The notes under the pieces are model-generated. The model worked only from the letters and a program-made list of their open reading frames with translations. It was not told where the DNA came from and made no database searches. A DNA stretch of 64,000 nucleotides from Magnetaquicoccus sp039908525 (GTDB lineage: Bacteria; Pseudomonadota; Magnetococcia; Magnetococcales; Magnetaquicoccaceae). The translations under genes and the position numbers were made by a program. The stretch covers positions 84,167-148,166 of the forward strand of contig JAMOAY010000010.1 of NCBI GenBank assembly GCA_039908525.1, read 5' to 3'. Shown one piece after another: positions 7,813-16,392 of this stretch (positions are counted from its first letter, which is position 1; each line of letters opens with the position of its first letter).

Positions 7813-8448
7813 TCAGGGTCTCCACTCGACAAAATGCTGCAACAGACGCAAACCGTGCCGTTGACTCTTTTCAGGATGGAACTGGGTGGCAAAGAGGTTC
7901 TCCTGGGCCACCGCCGCCGTAAAGGGAACGCCATAATGGCTCTGCCCGACCACCGTTGCCGCATCGCCGGGAGAGGCATGAAAGGAGTGGACAAAATAGA
8001 AGTGACTGCCATCCGGGATGTCGCGCCATAACGGATGCGGGCGGCTCTGCTGCACGCCGTTCCAGCCCATGTGCGGCACTTTGAGATGGCGCTCTGCGTC
8101 TTCCGGATCCACCATATCCTTGGCAAATTCCCGCACGGTGCCGGCCAGAAACGCCAGTCCCGGATGCACGCCAAACTCATGCCCCTCCGTGAACAGCAAC
8201 TGCATGCCGACACAGATGCCCAGAAACGGACGCCCCGCCTGGATATGCGCCTGTATCGGCGCCAGCAACCGACTCTCTATCAGGTTGCGATAACAATCGG
8301 CAAAGGCCCCCACACCCGGCAACACCAGATGGCTGGCCTGCTGCAGCACCCGCTCCTCCTGGCTGATCTCCACCCGGGCGCCGACCGATTCCAACGCCTT
8401 GGCCACGGAGCGCAAATTGCCGGAGCCGTAATCGATGACTGCTATCAT
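7813..8448 (-). CDS. hisH: imidazole glycerol phosphate synthase, glutaminase subunit HisH
   Basis: HisH is a 211-residue class I glutamine amidotransferase that supplies ammonia to HisF. The nucleophile is in FLGICVGMQLLF, and the His/Glu of the triad are in TQFHPEKSQRHG. N-terminal IDYGSGNLRSV is characteristic. A GGAAGAG ribosome-binding site precedes the ATG. Its obligate partner HisF is not in the operon here, so hisF must lie elsewhere in the genome if the pathway works. Two bases separate its stop from hisA. Confidence 0.95.
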   Translation of the reverse strand: MIAVIDYGSGNLRSVAKALESVGARVEISQEERVLQQASHLVLPGVGAFADCYRNLIESRLLAPIQAHIQAGRPFLGICVGMQLLFTEGHEFGVHPGLAFLAGTVREFAKDMVDPEDAERHLKVPHMGWNGVQQSRPHPLWRDIPDGSHFYFVHSFHASPGDAATVVGQSHYGVPFTAAVAQENLFATQFHPEKSQRHGLRLLQHFVEWRP

Positions 8449-8469
8449 GTCTCTTCCAGGATGAAAAAA

Positions 8470-9069
8470 TTATCCGTCAGACAGGGTGCCCTTGGTGCTG
8501 GGTACCCGGCCTTCCTGACGGGGATCCGGGCTGCAGGCATGCCGCAACGCCAGGGCCAGCGCCTTGAAGCAGGATTCAATTTTGTGATGATCATTGACGC
8601 CATAGAGGTTCTCTACGTGCAGTGTCATCCCGCCATGGCTGGCAAAGGCGGCAAACCATTCGTGGAACAGGGCGGTGTCAAATTGTCCCAGTCGAGGGTT
8701 GGCAAACGCCACCCGCCACACCAGAGTGGGTCGGTTGGAAAGGTCCACCACCACCTGGGAGAGGGATTCGTCCAGGGGTACCTGGGCAGAGCCGAAACGG
8801 CAGAGACCGCGTTTGTCCCCCAGTGCCTGGCGAAACGCCTGGCCCAGGGTGATGCCCACATCCTCCACGGTGTGATGGTCGTCCACATGGGTATCCCCCT
8901 GGGCATGGATCTCCAGGTCGAACAGACCATGACGGGCCAACTGCTCCAGCATGTGGTCCAGAAAACCACAACCGGTTTGGATGCTGGCCTGACCGGTACC
9001 GTCCAGATCGACCAGGACCCGCACCTCGGTCTCTTTGGTCTTTCTGTCCACGTGGGCGGTTCTGTTCAT
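8470..9069 (-). CDS. hisB: imidazoleglycerol-phosphate dehydratase HisB
   Basis: This monofunctional dehydratase of 199 residues catalyses step six of histidine synthesis, using two manganese ions. Metal-binding motifs GFLDHMLEQLARHG, DDHHTVEDVGI, LFHEWF and NDHHKIES are all present. There is no fused phosphatase domain, as usual outside enterobacteria. The ATG at 9069 overlaps the hisD stop (ATGA), so the two are coupled. The much longer open frame to 9546 is only antisense-phase extension inside hisD. Confidence 0.95.
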   Translation of the reverse strand: MNRTAHVDRKTKETEVRVLVDLDGTGQASIQTGCGFLDHMLEQLARHGLFDLEIHAQGDTHVDDHHTVEDVGITLGQAFRQALGDKRGLCRFGSAQVPLDESLSQVVVDLSNRPTLVWRVAFANPRLGQFDTALFHEWFAAFASHGGMTLHVENLYGVNDHHKIESCFKALALALRHACSPDPRQEGRVPSTKGTLSDG

Positions 9070-10394
9070 GGCGTCGATTCCAGCCTTGTTTCGACGCTGA
9101 GTTGGTGGGCAGCCAACCCCTCCCGGTTGGCCAAGTGGGCCGCCATGGGGCCCAGCTTTTGCAGGGAGGCGAGATCTCCACCCAGCAGGCTGGACCGTTT
9201 GAGAAAATCGTAGACACCCAGGGGGCTGGAAAAACGGGCGGTACCCCCGGTGGGCAACACATGGTTGGGCCCGGCCACATAATCCCCGATGGCCTCCGGG
9301 GTGTAGCGTCCCAGGAAAATGGCCCCGGCATGACGAATGAGAGGCAACGCCGCTTCCGGATCGGCCAGACTCAGCTCCAGGTGTTCCGCCGCCACCTGGT
9401 TGGCCAATCGGCAGGCTGTTGCCAGGTCCGGCACGGTGATCAGGGCACCCCGTCTGGCCAGGGAGATCCGGCAGATGGCCTGACGCGGCAAAGTGAGCAA
9501 CAACCGTTCCAGTTCCTGGGCCACCGCGTCGGCCAGGGGCGGACAATCGGTGATCAAGATGGCCTGGGCCAGTTCGTCATGTTCCGCCTGGGAGAGCAGA
9601 TCGGCGGCCAACCAGGCCGGGTTGCTGCCCTGGTCGGCGAGGATCAAGATTTCCGAGGGACCGGCAATCATGTCGATGCCCACCTGACCGAACACCTGAC
9701 GCTTGGCGGTCGCCACCCAGATGTTGCCCGGTCCGACAATCTTGTCCACACAGGGCACGGTCTGCGTACCGTAAGCGAGGGCAGCCACCGCCTGGGCTCC
9801 GCCGACCCGATAGATCTCCTGCACCCCGGAGAGGCGGGCCGCAGCCAATACCAACGGGTTGAGGCTGCCATCGGGGGTGGGCACCACCATGACCAGTCGT
9901 TCCACCCCGGCCACCTGGGCCGGAATGGCATTCATGAGGACCGACGAGGGATAACTGGCCAAACCACCGGGCACATAGAGTCCCACCCGGGCGATGGGAT
10001 CCCAGCGTTGGCCAAGTACCATGCCGCTGTCATCCTGATAGCGTTGGATGCCCAGGGGAGGCATCTGCCAGAGATGATAGGCACGGATGCGGTCGGCGGC
10101 GGCCTGCAGCGCCTGCATATCCTCCCCGGTCACCTGCCGGCAGGCGTCGTCGATCTCCTCGGACGAGATGGCCAGACGCCCCGGGGTCAACTGAATACGA
10201 TCGTACTGTTGGGTGAGGCGGAGCAGAGCCGCATCGCCCTCCTGGCGCACGGTCTGAATGATGGTGGCCACCTGCTGTTCCAGATCTCTGGAGTGGCCGT
10301 CATCCAGGCGTAAAAGTTGGGAGAATGCAGACTGAAAATCAACCTGCGTGCTGTCCAGACGGGTGATCAAGGGGGGATGGGTGGTGTCAAGCAT
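9066..10394 (-). CDS. hisD: histidinol dehydrogenase HisD
   Basis: HisD carries out the last two oxidations of histidine synthesis (histidinol to histidine, NAD-dependent, zinc enzyme). At 442 residues it is full length. Recognisable stretches are GLYVPGGLASYPSS, RVGGAQAVAALAYGT, KIVGPGNIWVATAKR, and AGPSEILILAD, then the zinc-ligand region SQAEHDELAQ and the C-terminal GPNHVLPTGG. It follows murA after only six bases and overlaps hisB. hisG, which often precedes hisD, is missing from this operon. Confidence 0.96.
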   Translation of the reverse strand: MLDTTHPPLITRLDSTQVDFQSAFSQLLRLDDGHSRDLEQQVATIIQTVRQEGDAALLRLTQQYDRIQLTPGRLAISSEEIDDACRQVTGEDMQALQAAADRIRAYHLWQMPPLGIQRYQDDSGMVLGQRWDPIARVGLYVPGGLASYPSSVLMNAIPAQVAGVERLVMVVPTPDGSLNPLVLAAARLSGVQEIYRVGGAQAVAALAYGTQTVPCVDKIVGPGNIWVATAKRQVFGQVGIDMIAGPSEILILADQGSNPAWLAADLLSQAEHDELAQAILITDCPPLADAVAQELERLLLTLPRQAICRISLARRGALITVPDLATACRLANQVAAEHLELSLADPEAALPLIRHAGAIFLGRYTPEAIGDYVAGPNHVLPTGGTARFSSPLGVYDFLKRSSLLGGDLASLQKLGPMAAHLANREGLAAHQLSVETRLESTP

Positions 10395-10400
10395 GGAAAT

Positions 10401-11663
10401 CTAGCCGCTTATTCTCTGTATGTTGGCGCCCAGGGCGAGCAGTTTCTCCTCGATGCGCTCATAACCCCGATCGATGTGGTAGATGCGCGAGATGACCGTC
10501 TCGCCTTCGGCGGCCAGCCCGGCCAGAACCAGGGAGGCCGAGGCGCGCAGATCGGTGGCCATGACCGGTGCGCCGTAAAGTTTGCTCATGCCCCGGACAT
10601 GGGCCACATTGCCGACCACCTGGATATCTGCGCCCAGGCGTTGCAGCTCGGAGACATGCATGAAACGGTTTTCAAAAATGGTTTCTTCCACCATGCTGGG
10701 TCCTGCGGCGAGGCTGTTCAACACCAGCATTTGTGCCTGAATATCGGTCGGAAAGCCAGGATAGGGGGAGGTCTCCAGATTGACCCCCTGCAGGCGATGA
10801 CTGCAGCGCACCCGCAGGCTCTCTTTGCCCACATCCTCTTCCACCACCACGCCGGCCTCTTGCAGTTTCTGGATGGGCAGGGCCAGAAATTCGGCACTGG
10901 TGTTGGTCAGGACGATATCGCCTCGGGTGACGGCAGCCGCCACCATGAAGGTGGCGGTTTCGATTCGATCCGGCATGATGCGGTGCCTGGCCCCGTGCAG
11001 GGTCTCCACACCCTCCACGAGGATGGTGGAGGTGCCGGCGCCATGGATGCGGGCGCCCATTTTGGTGAGAAGATTGGCCAGATCGACCACCTCGGGTTCC
11101 TTGGCGGCATTTTCCAGCAGGGTGCGTCCCTCAGCCAACGTGGCCGCCATCAACAGGTTTTCGGTGCCGGTGACGGTGACGGGATCCATGACGATGCGGG
11201 CCCCGCGCAGTCGTTTGGCCCGGGCATGTATGTACCCGCCGCTGAGGGAGATCTCTGCCCCCATGGCGCGCAGGCCATCGATATGCAGGTTGACCGGTCG
11301 CGAGCCGATGGCGCACCCGCCCGGCAGGGAGACATCCGCCTGCCCGTAACGGGCCAGCAAGGGTCCCATCACCAGGATGGAGGCGCGCATGGTGCGCACC
11401 AGATCATAGGGAGCGAGGAAATTGTTGACGGTGTGATTGTCGATCTCCACCCCCAACCGCTCATCCACGGTAATGGAGGATCCGTGTTGGGCCAACAGCT
11501 CCAACATGGTGGTGACATCCAACAGATGGGGGATGTTGGAGAGGTGGACCGACTGGTCGGTCAGCAGGCTGGCAGCCAGCGCCGGCAGCGTGGCATTCTT
11601 GGCGCCGCTGATGGGGATTGTGCCGCTGAGAGGACCGCAGCCTCGAACAATGATTTTATCCAT
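10401..11663 (-). CDS. murA: UDP-N-acetylglucosamine 1-carboxyvinyltransferase MurA
   Basis: MurA catalyses the first committed step of peptidoglycan synthesis, transferring enolpyruvate from PEP to UDP-GlcNAc in the cytoplasm. The 420-residue protein has K22 in SGAKNATLP and the PEP-reactive cysteine C117 in PGGCAIGSRPVNLH, so it should be fosfomycin-sensitive. The start at 11663 matches the family (MDKIIVRGCGPLSG). No Shine-Dalgarno is visible, and a good promoter ends only nine bases upstream, so the message may be nearly leaderless. It heads the murA-hisDBHA unit; linkage of murA to hisD is a pattern seen in several Alphaproteobacteria. Confidence 0.95.
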   Translation of the reverse strand: MDKIIVRGCGPLSGTIPISGAKNATLPALAASLLTDQSVHLSNIPHLLDVTTMLELLAQHGSSITVDERLGVEIDNHTVNNFLAPYDLVRTMRASILVMGPLLARYGQADVSLPGGCAIGSRPVNLHIDGLRAMGAEISLSGGYIHARAKRLRGARIVMDPVTVTGTENLLMAATLAEGRTLLENAAKEPEVVDLANLLTKMGARIHGAGTSTILVEGVETLHGARHRIMPDRIETATFMVAAAVTRGDIVLTNTSAEFLALPIQKLQEAGVVVEEDVGKESLRVRCSHRLQGVNLETSPYPGFPTDIQAQMLVLNSLAAGPSMVEETIFENRFMHVSELQRLGADIQVVGNVAHVRGMSKLYGAPVMATDLRASASLVLAGLAAEGETVISRIYHIDRGYERIEEKLLALGANIQRISG

Positions 11664-11672
11664 AGTGGGCGT

Positions 11673-11701
11673 AGCATACAACACGGCCCTGCTCCGGGCA
11701 A
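11673..11701 (-). promoter_or_regulatory. sigma-70-type promoter of the murA-his operon
   Basis: Reading the minus strand, TTGCCC is followed after 17 bases by TATGCT. The -10 hexamer ends nine bases before the murA ATG, which would place transcription initiation almost at the start codon. Confidence 0.55.
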
Positions 11702-11731
11702 GTTGCCGTGCAACAAATTTGCACAGGCAAC
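11702..11731. terminator. stable hairpin between TPR-glycosyltransferase gene and murA
   Basis: GTTGCCGTGCAA (11702-11713) pairs with TTGCAC and GGCAAC (11719-11731, one bulged A) around a 5-base loop. On the minus strand it lies after the upstream gene and just before the murA promoter, so a terminator separating the two units is the simplest reading. There is no clear U-tract. Confidence 0.45.
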
Positions 11732-11813
11732 GGCTTCGCCCACCGTTGTGCGGCTGAACCGAGCGACTCCGCCGCGACCGGAACCGCCCAACAGCGATGG
11801 CCATCTGTATCAT

Positions 11814-13313
11814 TCATTTACGCTGAACCGGCACAGCCCGCTTTTCCAAGGCCACGGCCACCTGCGCCAGCAGGGAGTTCCAATCTCCCGCCGTCTGTTG
11901 CCGGAACAGGCGCATGCTCGGATACCAGGGGCTGTCCAGCCGGTGTTGCAGCCAGCGCCACTCGGCGGCGGTGTGCAACAGGGTCCAGACCGGCCGGCCC
12001 AATCCCCCCGCCAGATGGACCACGGCGGTATCGGTGGAGATCAGCAGATCCACCTGGGTCAGCAGGGCCGCCGTCTGGGCGAAATCGGTGAGTTCGGCCT
12101 CCAGATCCCACACGGTTGCTTGTTGTGGGTGGTCACGCAGCTGTTGTGCAGGAGTCCCTTTCTGCAGGCTGATGAAGGAGATGCCCGGGATCTGCAGCAG
12201 GGGGAGAAAGGTCGCAAAAGAGGTGGCACGATGGCGATTGACGGCGGTGTCGGGATTGCCAGACCAGCAGAGGGCCACCCGCAGGCCGTTGAGAGGGGCC
12301 AGTCGCTCCCGCCACTGGGCCTGCAGGATGGGGTCCGCCTGCAGATAGGGGACGCTTTCCGGCAGATGGGGCTGGGGGCCGGCAAAAACGCCGGGCAAGG
12401 CCAGCAGGGAGAGGAGAGGTGAGTGGCAATCAAACGCAAATGCCGGCGCCCGCGCATCGCCATCCACCCGTGCCACCACCTCATCCGCCAACCGGGAATC
12501 CTGCAACAGTCGCAGCAGTTCCGGCTTGCATTCCAGGATCGGATGGGCGCCCTGGTCACGCAGAGGTTTGAGATAGCGCACAAACTGCAGGGTATCGCCA
12601 AACCCCTGTTCCGTGTAGAGGTAAATCCGCATGCCCTGCGGATCGGCACCGTCCCAGCGCGGCTGCGCACACAGGCGGGGGGTGTTGTCGGGCAACCGCC
12701 AGCGCCACTCATACTCCTGCCAGCCTGCCTGGAAACGGCCCAGGGCCAGCAGTGAAAAGGCCTTGGCGACGTGGGTCAGGGCCACGTCGGGTGCCGCACG
12801 CAACGCCCGGTCAAAAAAACCCAGCGCCTTGCCATGCTCTCCCTGCTCCTGGGCGAGGATACCCAGATTGTACCAGGCGATGGAGGTTTGGGGATCCAGG
12901 CGGGTGGCGGTCAGATAAGCTGCCACGGCCAGATCGGTCTCCCCGCGACCGCAATGGAGATTGCCCAGGTTGACATGGGCGTGGACAAAATCCCCCTTCA
13001 GGCGAATGGCCTGCCGGTATTGATCCTCGGCCGCTTCCAGGTTGCCCAGCGTGCCGAGAAGTTCGCCCAGATGCAGACGGTACTGGGGCTGCTGCGGCTG
13101 CAGATCGACGGCAACGGTCAGCAGTTTGGCCGCCAGTTCCAGCCGCCCGGTACGATGGGCCACCATGCCCAGCAGGTGCGCCGCAGCCGCATGGTTGGGA
13201 TTCCGACTGAACAGACCTTGCGCCAAACGCCCGGCGTTGGCCATATCGCCCGCGTTGAACAGACGGATGGCCTGTTGGAGGTCGTCGTCGGGAGGCGGGT
13301 TCTGTGCGCTCAT
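11814..13313 (-). CDS. TPR-repeat glycosyltransferase (GT9/GT41-like)
   Basis: This 499-residue protein has about five tetratricopeptide repeats over residues 10-205 (for example AYLTATRLDPQTSIAWYNLG) and a C-terminal GT-B-like domain from about 230. The latter has EQGFGDTLQFVRYL, ALCWSGNPD, ISLQKG and LISTDTAVVHLAGGLGRPVW, features shared by heptosyltransferase-like and O-GlcNAc-transferase-like enzymes. Such proteins sit beside flagellin-modification genes and probably transfer a sugar to protein. A close paralogue lies at 14643-16154 on the same strand, beyond an Rpn-family gene. The donor sugar is unknown. AGGA precedes the ATG. Confidence 0.82.
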   Translation of the reverse strand: MSAQNPPPDDDLQQAIRLFNAGDMANAGRLAQGLFSRNPNHAAAAHLLGMVAHRTGRLELAAKLLTVAVDLQPQQPQYRLHLGELLGTLGNLEAAEDQYRQAIRLKGDFVHAHVNLGNLHCGRGETDLAVAAYLTATRLDPQTSIAWYNLGILAQEQGEHGKALGFFDRALRAAPDVALTHVAKAFSLLALGRFQAGWQEYEWRWRLPDNTPRLCAQPRWDGADPQGMRIYLYTEQGFGDTLQFVRYLKPLRDQGAHPILECKPELLRLLQDSRLADEVVARVDGDARAPAFAFDCHSPLLSLLALPGVFAGPQPHLPESVPYLQADPILQAQWRERLAPLNGLRVALCWSGNPDTAVNRHRATSFATFLPLLQIPGISFISLQKGTPAQQLRDHPQQATVWDLEAELTDFAQTAALLTQVDLLISTDTAVVHLAGGLGRPVWTLLHTAAEWRWLQHRLDSPWYPSMRLFRQQTAGDWNSLLAQVAVALEKRAVPVQRK

Positions 13314-13693
13314 CGGGGTTCCTGGGGGCGTTGATGTTCAAAAATTGTAACAGCACTCCGTCGCCCACCAAGCCCGCACTCAGGGTGCCGATGATACGGG
13401 GTGAGTGAGCACCATTTGTCGACCCAAGTCAAGGATCCGGTTGCCAGCCCCTGGTGAAAAGAGGCGATCTTCCCCAGATCCTGCGGAAAAGATCGGTGGC
13501 ATTCCTTCTGGCGACGGGGTAGAATCGCCGGGATGTTCGTGGGTTTCAGCCCCTCTGCCACCCAAAGCCCCATCCGTGAGGAAGACAGTTTCGTCGTGTC
13601 GGCGGGTGATCAACCAACGACGGTCGTCGGTGCCGTCTGGGTGCCAAAACAGATTATAGAAAGTCATATACAATTGCCTGGAGCTCTGCAAAC
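13314..13693. other. 380-base stretch without a confident gene
   Basis: This lies upstream of the TPR-glycosyltransferase (minus) and the Rpn gene (plus), so it should hold divergent promoters; TATAGA and TATACA-like boxes occur near 13656-13672. A minus-strand frame 13380-13667 could encode 95 residues beginning MTFYNLFWHPDG, but its composition is low-complexity later on and no family is recognised, so it is not called as a gene. Confidence 0.4.
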
Positions 13694-14626
13694 GTGAAAC
13701 AACGCCAGTTGGTCAGTTTTGATTGGGCCTTGAAGCGGCTTCTGCGCAGCAAGGCCAATTTTGAGATTCTGGAAGGTTTCCTGAGCGAACTTTTCCATGA
13801 TGAGGTGCGCATCCTGGAGATTCTGGAGAGTGAGAGCAACAAAGAAGATCGATACGATAAATCCAATCGGGTGGATCTCAAGGTAAGAAACGCCCGAGAC
13901 GAGTTGATCATCATTGAACTTCAGTACGAACGGGAATCGGATTATCTGCAGCGCATTTTGTACGGCACGGCCAAGGCCATTACCGAGTATATTCCTGAAG
14001 GAGAGCCCTACTCCTGTGTGGTCAAAGTGATCTCTGTCAGTATTCTGTACTTTGACCTGGGTCGTGGCGCAGACTATGTCTATTGGGGAAGCACCACCTT
14101 CAGGGGGACGCACACCCAGGATGAACTGGACCTCAGCGAAGGACAAAAGGCTCTGTTTCATCGGGATTCGGTATCGGCAATCTTCCCGGAATATTATCTG
14201 ATCAAGGTGAACCGCTTCAACGATGTCGCACGCGACACGTTGGACGAGTGGATTTATTTTCTCAAGAACGAAGAGATTCGCGCAGAATTTACCGCGCGCG
14301 GCATTCTCAAGGCCAAAGAACAGCTCGATATATTGAAACTGCCAGAAGCGGAGCGGTTGGCCTATGAGCGCTACAAGGATGATCTGCACTATCAGGCCAG
14401 TATGGTGGAGTCCACCTATGTTTATGGCAAAATGGAGGGGCATAAAGAAGGCAGACAGGAAGGCGAGTCCACGATGTTGACCCGCCAGCTCCAACGCCGC
14501 TTCGGCGAGCTGTCCTCGTGGGTCAACGAGCGACTTTCCAAAGCCGATCAGCCATCCCTGGAAGAATGGGGCCTTCGATTTGTGGATGCCACCACCTTGG
14601 ATAGCGTATTCACCGACAGGGCGTGA
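13694..14626 (+). CDS. Rpn/PD-(D/E)XK nuclease-family putative transposase protein
   Basis: This 310-residue protein belongs to the Rpn family (recombination-promoting nuclease, often annotated as a PD-(D/E)XK transposase). Diagnostic are FDWALKRLLR at the N-terminus, then NRVDLKVRNA followed by ELIIIELQYE, which supplies the D...ExQ nuclease core, and later helical segments. The C-terminus (QLQRRFGELSSWVNERLSKA) resembles the DUF4351 tail common in this family. Known members cut DNA and promote RecA-independent recombination; a role in phage defence has been proposed for some. It starts with GTG, with GGAG ten bases upstream. No terminal repeats typical of an insertion sequence are seen. Confidence 0.82.
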   Translation: MKQRQLVSFDWALKRLLRSKANFEILEGFLSELFHDEVRILEILESESNKEDRYDKSNRVDLKVRNARDELIIIELQYERESDYLQRILYGTAKAITEYIPEGEPYSCVVKVISVSILYFDLGRGADYVYWGSTTFRGTHTQDELDLSEGQKALFHRDSVSAIFPEYYLIKVNRFNDVARDTLDEWIYFLKNEEIRAEFTARGILKAKEQLDILKLPEAERLAYERYKDDLHYQASMVESTYVYGKMEGHKEGRQEGESTMLTRQLQRRFGELSSWVNERLSKADQPSLEEWGLRFVDATTLDSVFTDRA

Positions 14627-14642
14627 GGCCGGCGGAGATCGT

Positions 14643-16154
14643 TTATACTGGCGTCTTGTTGTGCATGAAAGCGGGCAGGGCACGCGCCACCTGTTGCACG
14701 GGCGTTTGCCAGTCGTGCGGCTCTGTTTGCCGAAAGAGCCGCATGCCAGGGTACCATGGGGTATGGGGCTGGTCGAGTGTCCAGCGCCAGTCCGGGGCAA
14801 CGGGCAGCAGCAGCCAGACCGGCCTGCCCAGGGCGCCCGCCAGATGGGCCACCGAGGTGTCGATGCTGATCAGCAGATCCAGGTTGGCCAGGATGGCAGC
14901 CGTCTGTGCAAAATCCAGCAGTGCCTCATTCAGATCGAGCAGTGCCATCCCCGGCGGCGGTTGCGGGGGCGGTTCCCCCTCTGGCCGTTTCTGCAGGCTG
15001 ACCCAACGCACCCCATGCAGGCCGGCCAGGGGGGCCAGATCCGACAACTGACAGGAACGGCGGCGCAACGGATCGTTGGCGTGCAACGGTTTTCCCTGCC
15101 AGACCAGGCCAATGGAAACCTGCCGTTCACTCTGCAGGCGGGTGCGCCATGCCGCGACCAGATGCGGATCAGCCTGCAGATAGGGAATGGCCGCCGGGAT
15201 GGTATCGGGGCGGGTATCCAGCAGCAGGGGCAGACTGAGCAGAGGGCAGGAGCAATCGATCGCCTCCGGGAAGGCGAAAGTTTCCACCGTGGCGATATAC
15301 TCAATGGCGGGCATCCGTGCCAACAGGGGGATCAGGGAGTAGGGGGCGGTGAGGAGGATGCGTGCCCCGGCGGCCTGCAGGAGGGGCAGGTAGCGCACGA
15401 ACTGTATCGTGTCGCCAAACCCCTGCTCGGCCAGGATCAGAATGCGTTTGCCTGCCAGAGAGGAGCCATCCCAGCGGGGTGGGGCCTGGGGCTGACGCAG
15501 TTGTTGGGGCAGGCGCACACAGGCAGCCTCCCCCGGGCCGTGCAGACGCCATTCATACGCCTGCCACCCCGGGCGATAGTGGCCCATCAACAGCAAGGTC
15601 AACCCCAGGTTGATGTGTGCCTCCCGGTTGTCGGGGCGCAGGGCGATTCCTTGCCGAAAACAGTGCAAGGCTTCCTCCAGGGCGCCACGGCTTTTCAGGC
15701 AGAGTCCCAGGTTGACCCAGGCCTCCTGGAAATCGGGGCGCAGGCGGATGGCCTCCTGGAATGCAGGCAGGGCGGCTTCGATCTCTCCCCGGTCCATGCA
15801 GGTGTCCGCCAGGCAAAAGTGGGCCTCCGCGTTGCCGGGATGGCGCCGTTGCACCTCCCGGAACCGCTCCAGGGCGGCACGGTTCTGGCCCATCTCTTTC
15901 AGTATGTTACCCAATGCGAGCTGAAAATCGACATTGTCCGGTACCCGGGCCGCCGCCTGGCTGATCAGCGTCAGGGCACCCTGCCAATCACCCTGCTCCT
16001 GCCGGGCCAGGCCGTAGAGATGGAGAATGTGCGGGTGGCCGGGAAATTGCTTCAACAAAGCCTGATAGATGCCTATGGCCGTCTGCGGTTGGCCGGCCTG
16101 GTGCCATTGGATGGCTTCTGCCAGTTGTTTTTGCAAAGATTCGGTCGTGGTCAT
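14643..16154 (-). CDS. TPR-repeat glycosyltransferase, paralogue of the gene at 11814
   Basis: This 503-residue protein has five or six TPR units over residues 5-210 (for example AIRLRPDFQEAWVNLGLCLKS) and a GT-B-like C-terminal domain. That domain carries EQGFGDTIQFVRYLP, IGLVWQGKP, VSLQKR and LISIDTSVAHLAGALGRPVW. Motif for motif it parallels the gene at 11814-13313, including the closing SPWYP/TPWYPGMRLFRQ, so the two arose by duplication. Start at 16154 (MTTTESLQKQL) is where TPR-like sequence begins; the frame to 16409 crosses a hairpin repeat and is rejected. It faces the Maf gene and probably contributes to flagellin or surface-protein glycosylation. Confidence 0.82.
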   Translation of the reverse strand: MTTTESLQKQLAEAIQWHQAGQPQTAIGIYQALLKQFPGHPHILHLYGLARQEQGDWQGALTLISQAAARVPDNVDFQLALGNILKEMGQNRAALERFREVQRRHPGNAEAHFCLADTCMDRGEIEAALPAFQEAIRLRPDFQEAWVNLGLCLKSRGALEEALHCFRQGIALRPDNREAHINLGLTLLLMGHYRPGWQAYEWRLHGPGEAACVRLPQQLRQPQAPPRWDGSSLAGKRILILAEQGFGDTIQFVRYLPLLQAAGARILLTAPYSLIPLLARMPAIEYIATVETFAFPEAIDCSCPLLSLPLLLDTRPDTIPAAIPYLQADPHLVAAWRTRLQSERQVSIGLVWQGKPLHANDPLRRRSCQLSDLAPLAGLHGVRWVSLQKRPEGEPPPQPPPGMALLDLNEALLDFAQTAAILANLDLLISIDTSVAHLAGALGRPVWLLLPVAPDWRWTLDQPHTPWYPGMRLFRQTEPHDWQTPVQQVARALPAFMHNKTPV

Positions 16155-16172
16155 ATGGTTTTCAGCTATGAC

Positions 16173-16245
16173 GGGTCCAGGGGGATTATCCCCCTGGTGG
16201 GGTCCAGGGGCAAAGCCCCTGGCGGGGTCGGGGGCGGAGCCCCCC
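16173..16245. repeat. cluster of three GC-rich hairpins (interspersed-repeat type)
   Basis: Three palindromes follow one another: 16177-16197 (CCAGGGGGA / TCCCCCTGG), 16204-16222 (CCAGGGGC / GCCCCTGG) and 16230-16244 (GGGGGC / GCCCCC-type), each preceded by GGGTC or GGGGTC. The shared spacing and motif suggest a dispersed repeat family like those seen between genes in other GC-rich proteobacteria. It lies between divergent genes, so it is not a simple terminator. Confidence 0.6.
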
Positions 16246-16392
16246 ACTGCGGCCCAGAACGATGATTGATGCCCACGCACCGCACTGTGACAGAGGGGAG
16301 CGGCAGACGACAAGCCCCGATGAGGGGAAACAGGAAAAATCGCGTGGCCGTGCGGGCCACAGGCAGTCAAAACCATCACGGAGCGCGGTCTC

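Noticed and set aside
10317..12422. 701-codon plus-strand open frame over murA and the TPR-glycosyltransferase
   Set aside because: Spans two well-identified minus-strand genes and the intergenic hairpin; its protein is low-complexity Gly/His/Gln.
13380..13667. 95-codon minus-strand frame beginning MTFYNLFWHPDG
   Set aside because: Attractive opening but no recognised family, weak ribosome-binding site and low-complexity Pro/Gly-rich remainder; described only as part of the intergenic entry.
13694..14626. Rpn-family gene as part of an insertion sequence
   Set aside because: No terminal inverted repeats or target duplications could be seen around it; the family is often non-mobile.
14580..16265. 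561-codon plus-strand frame opposite the second TPR-glycosyltransferase
   Set aside because: Same cause; no domain recognised, while the minus strand has clear TPR and GT motifs.
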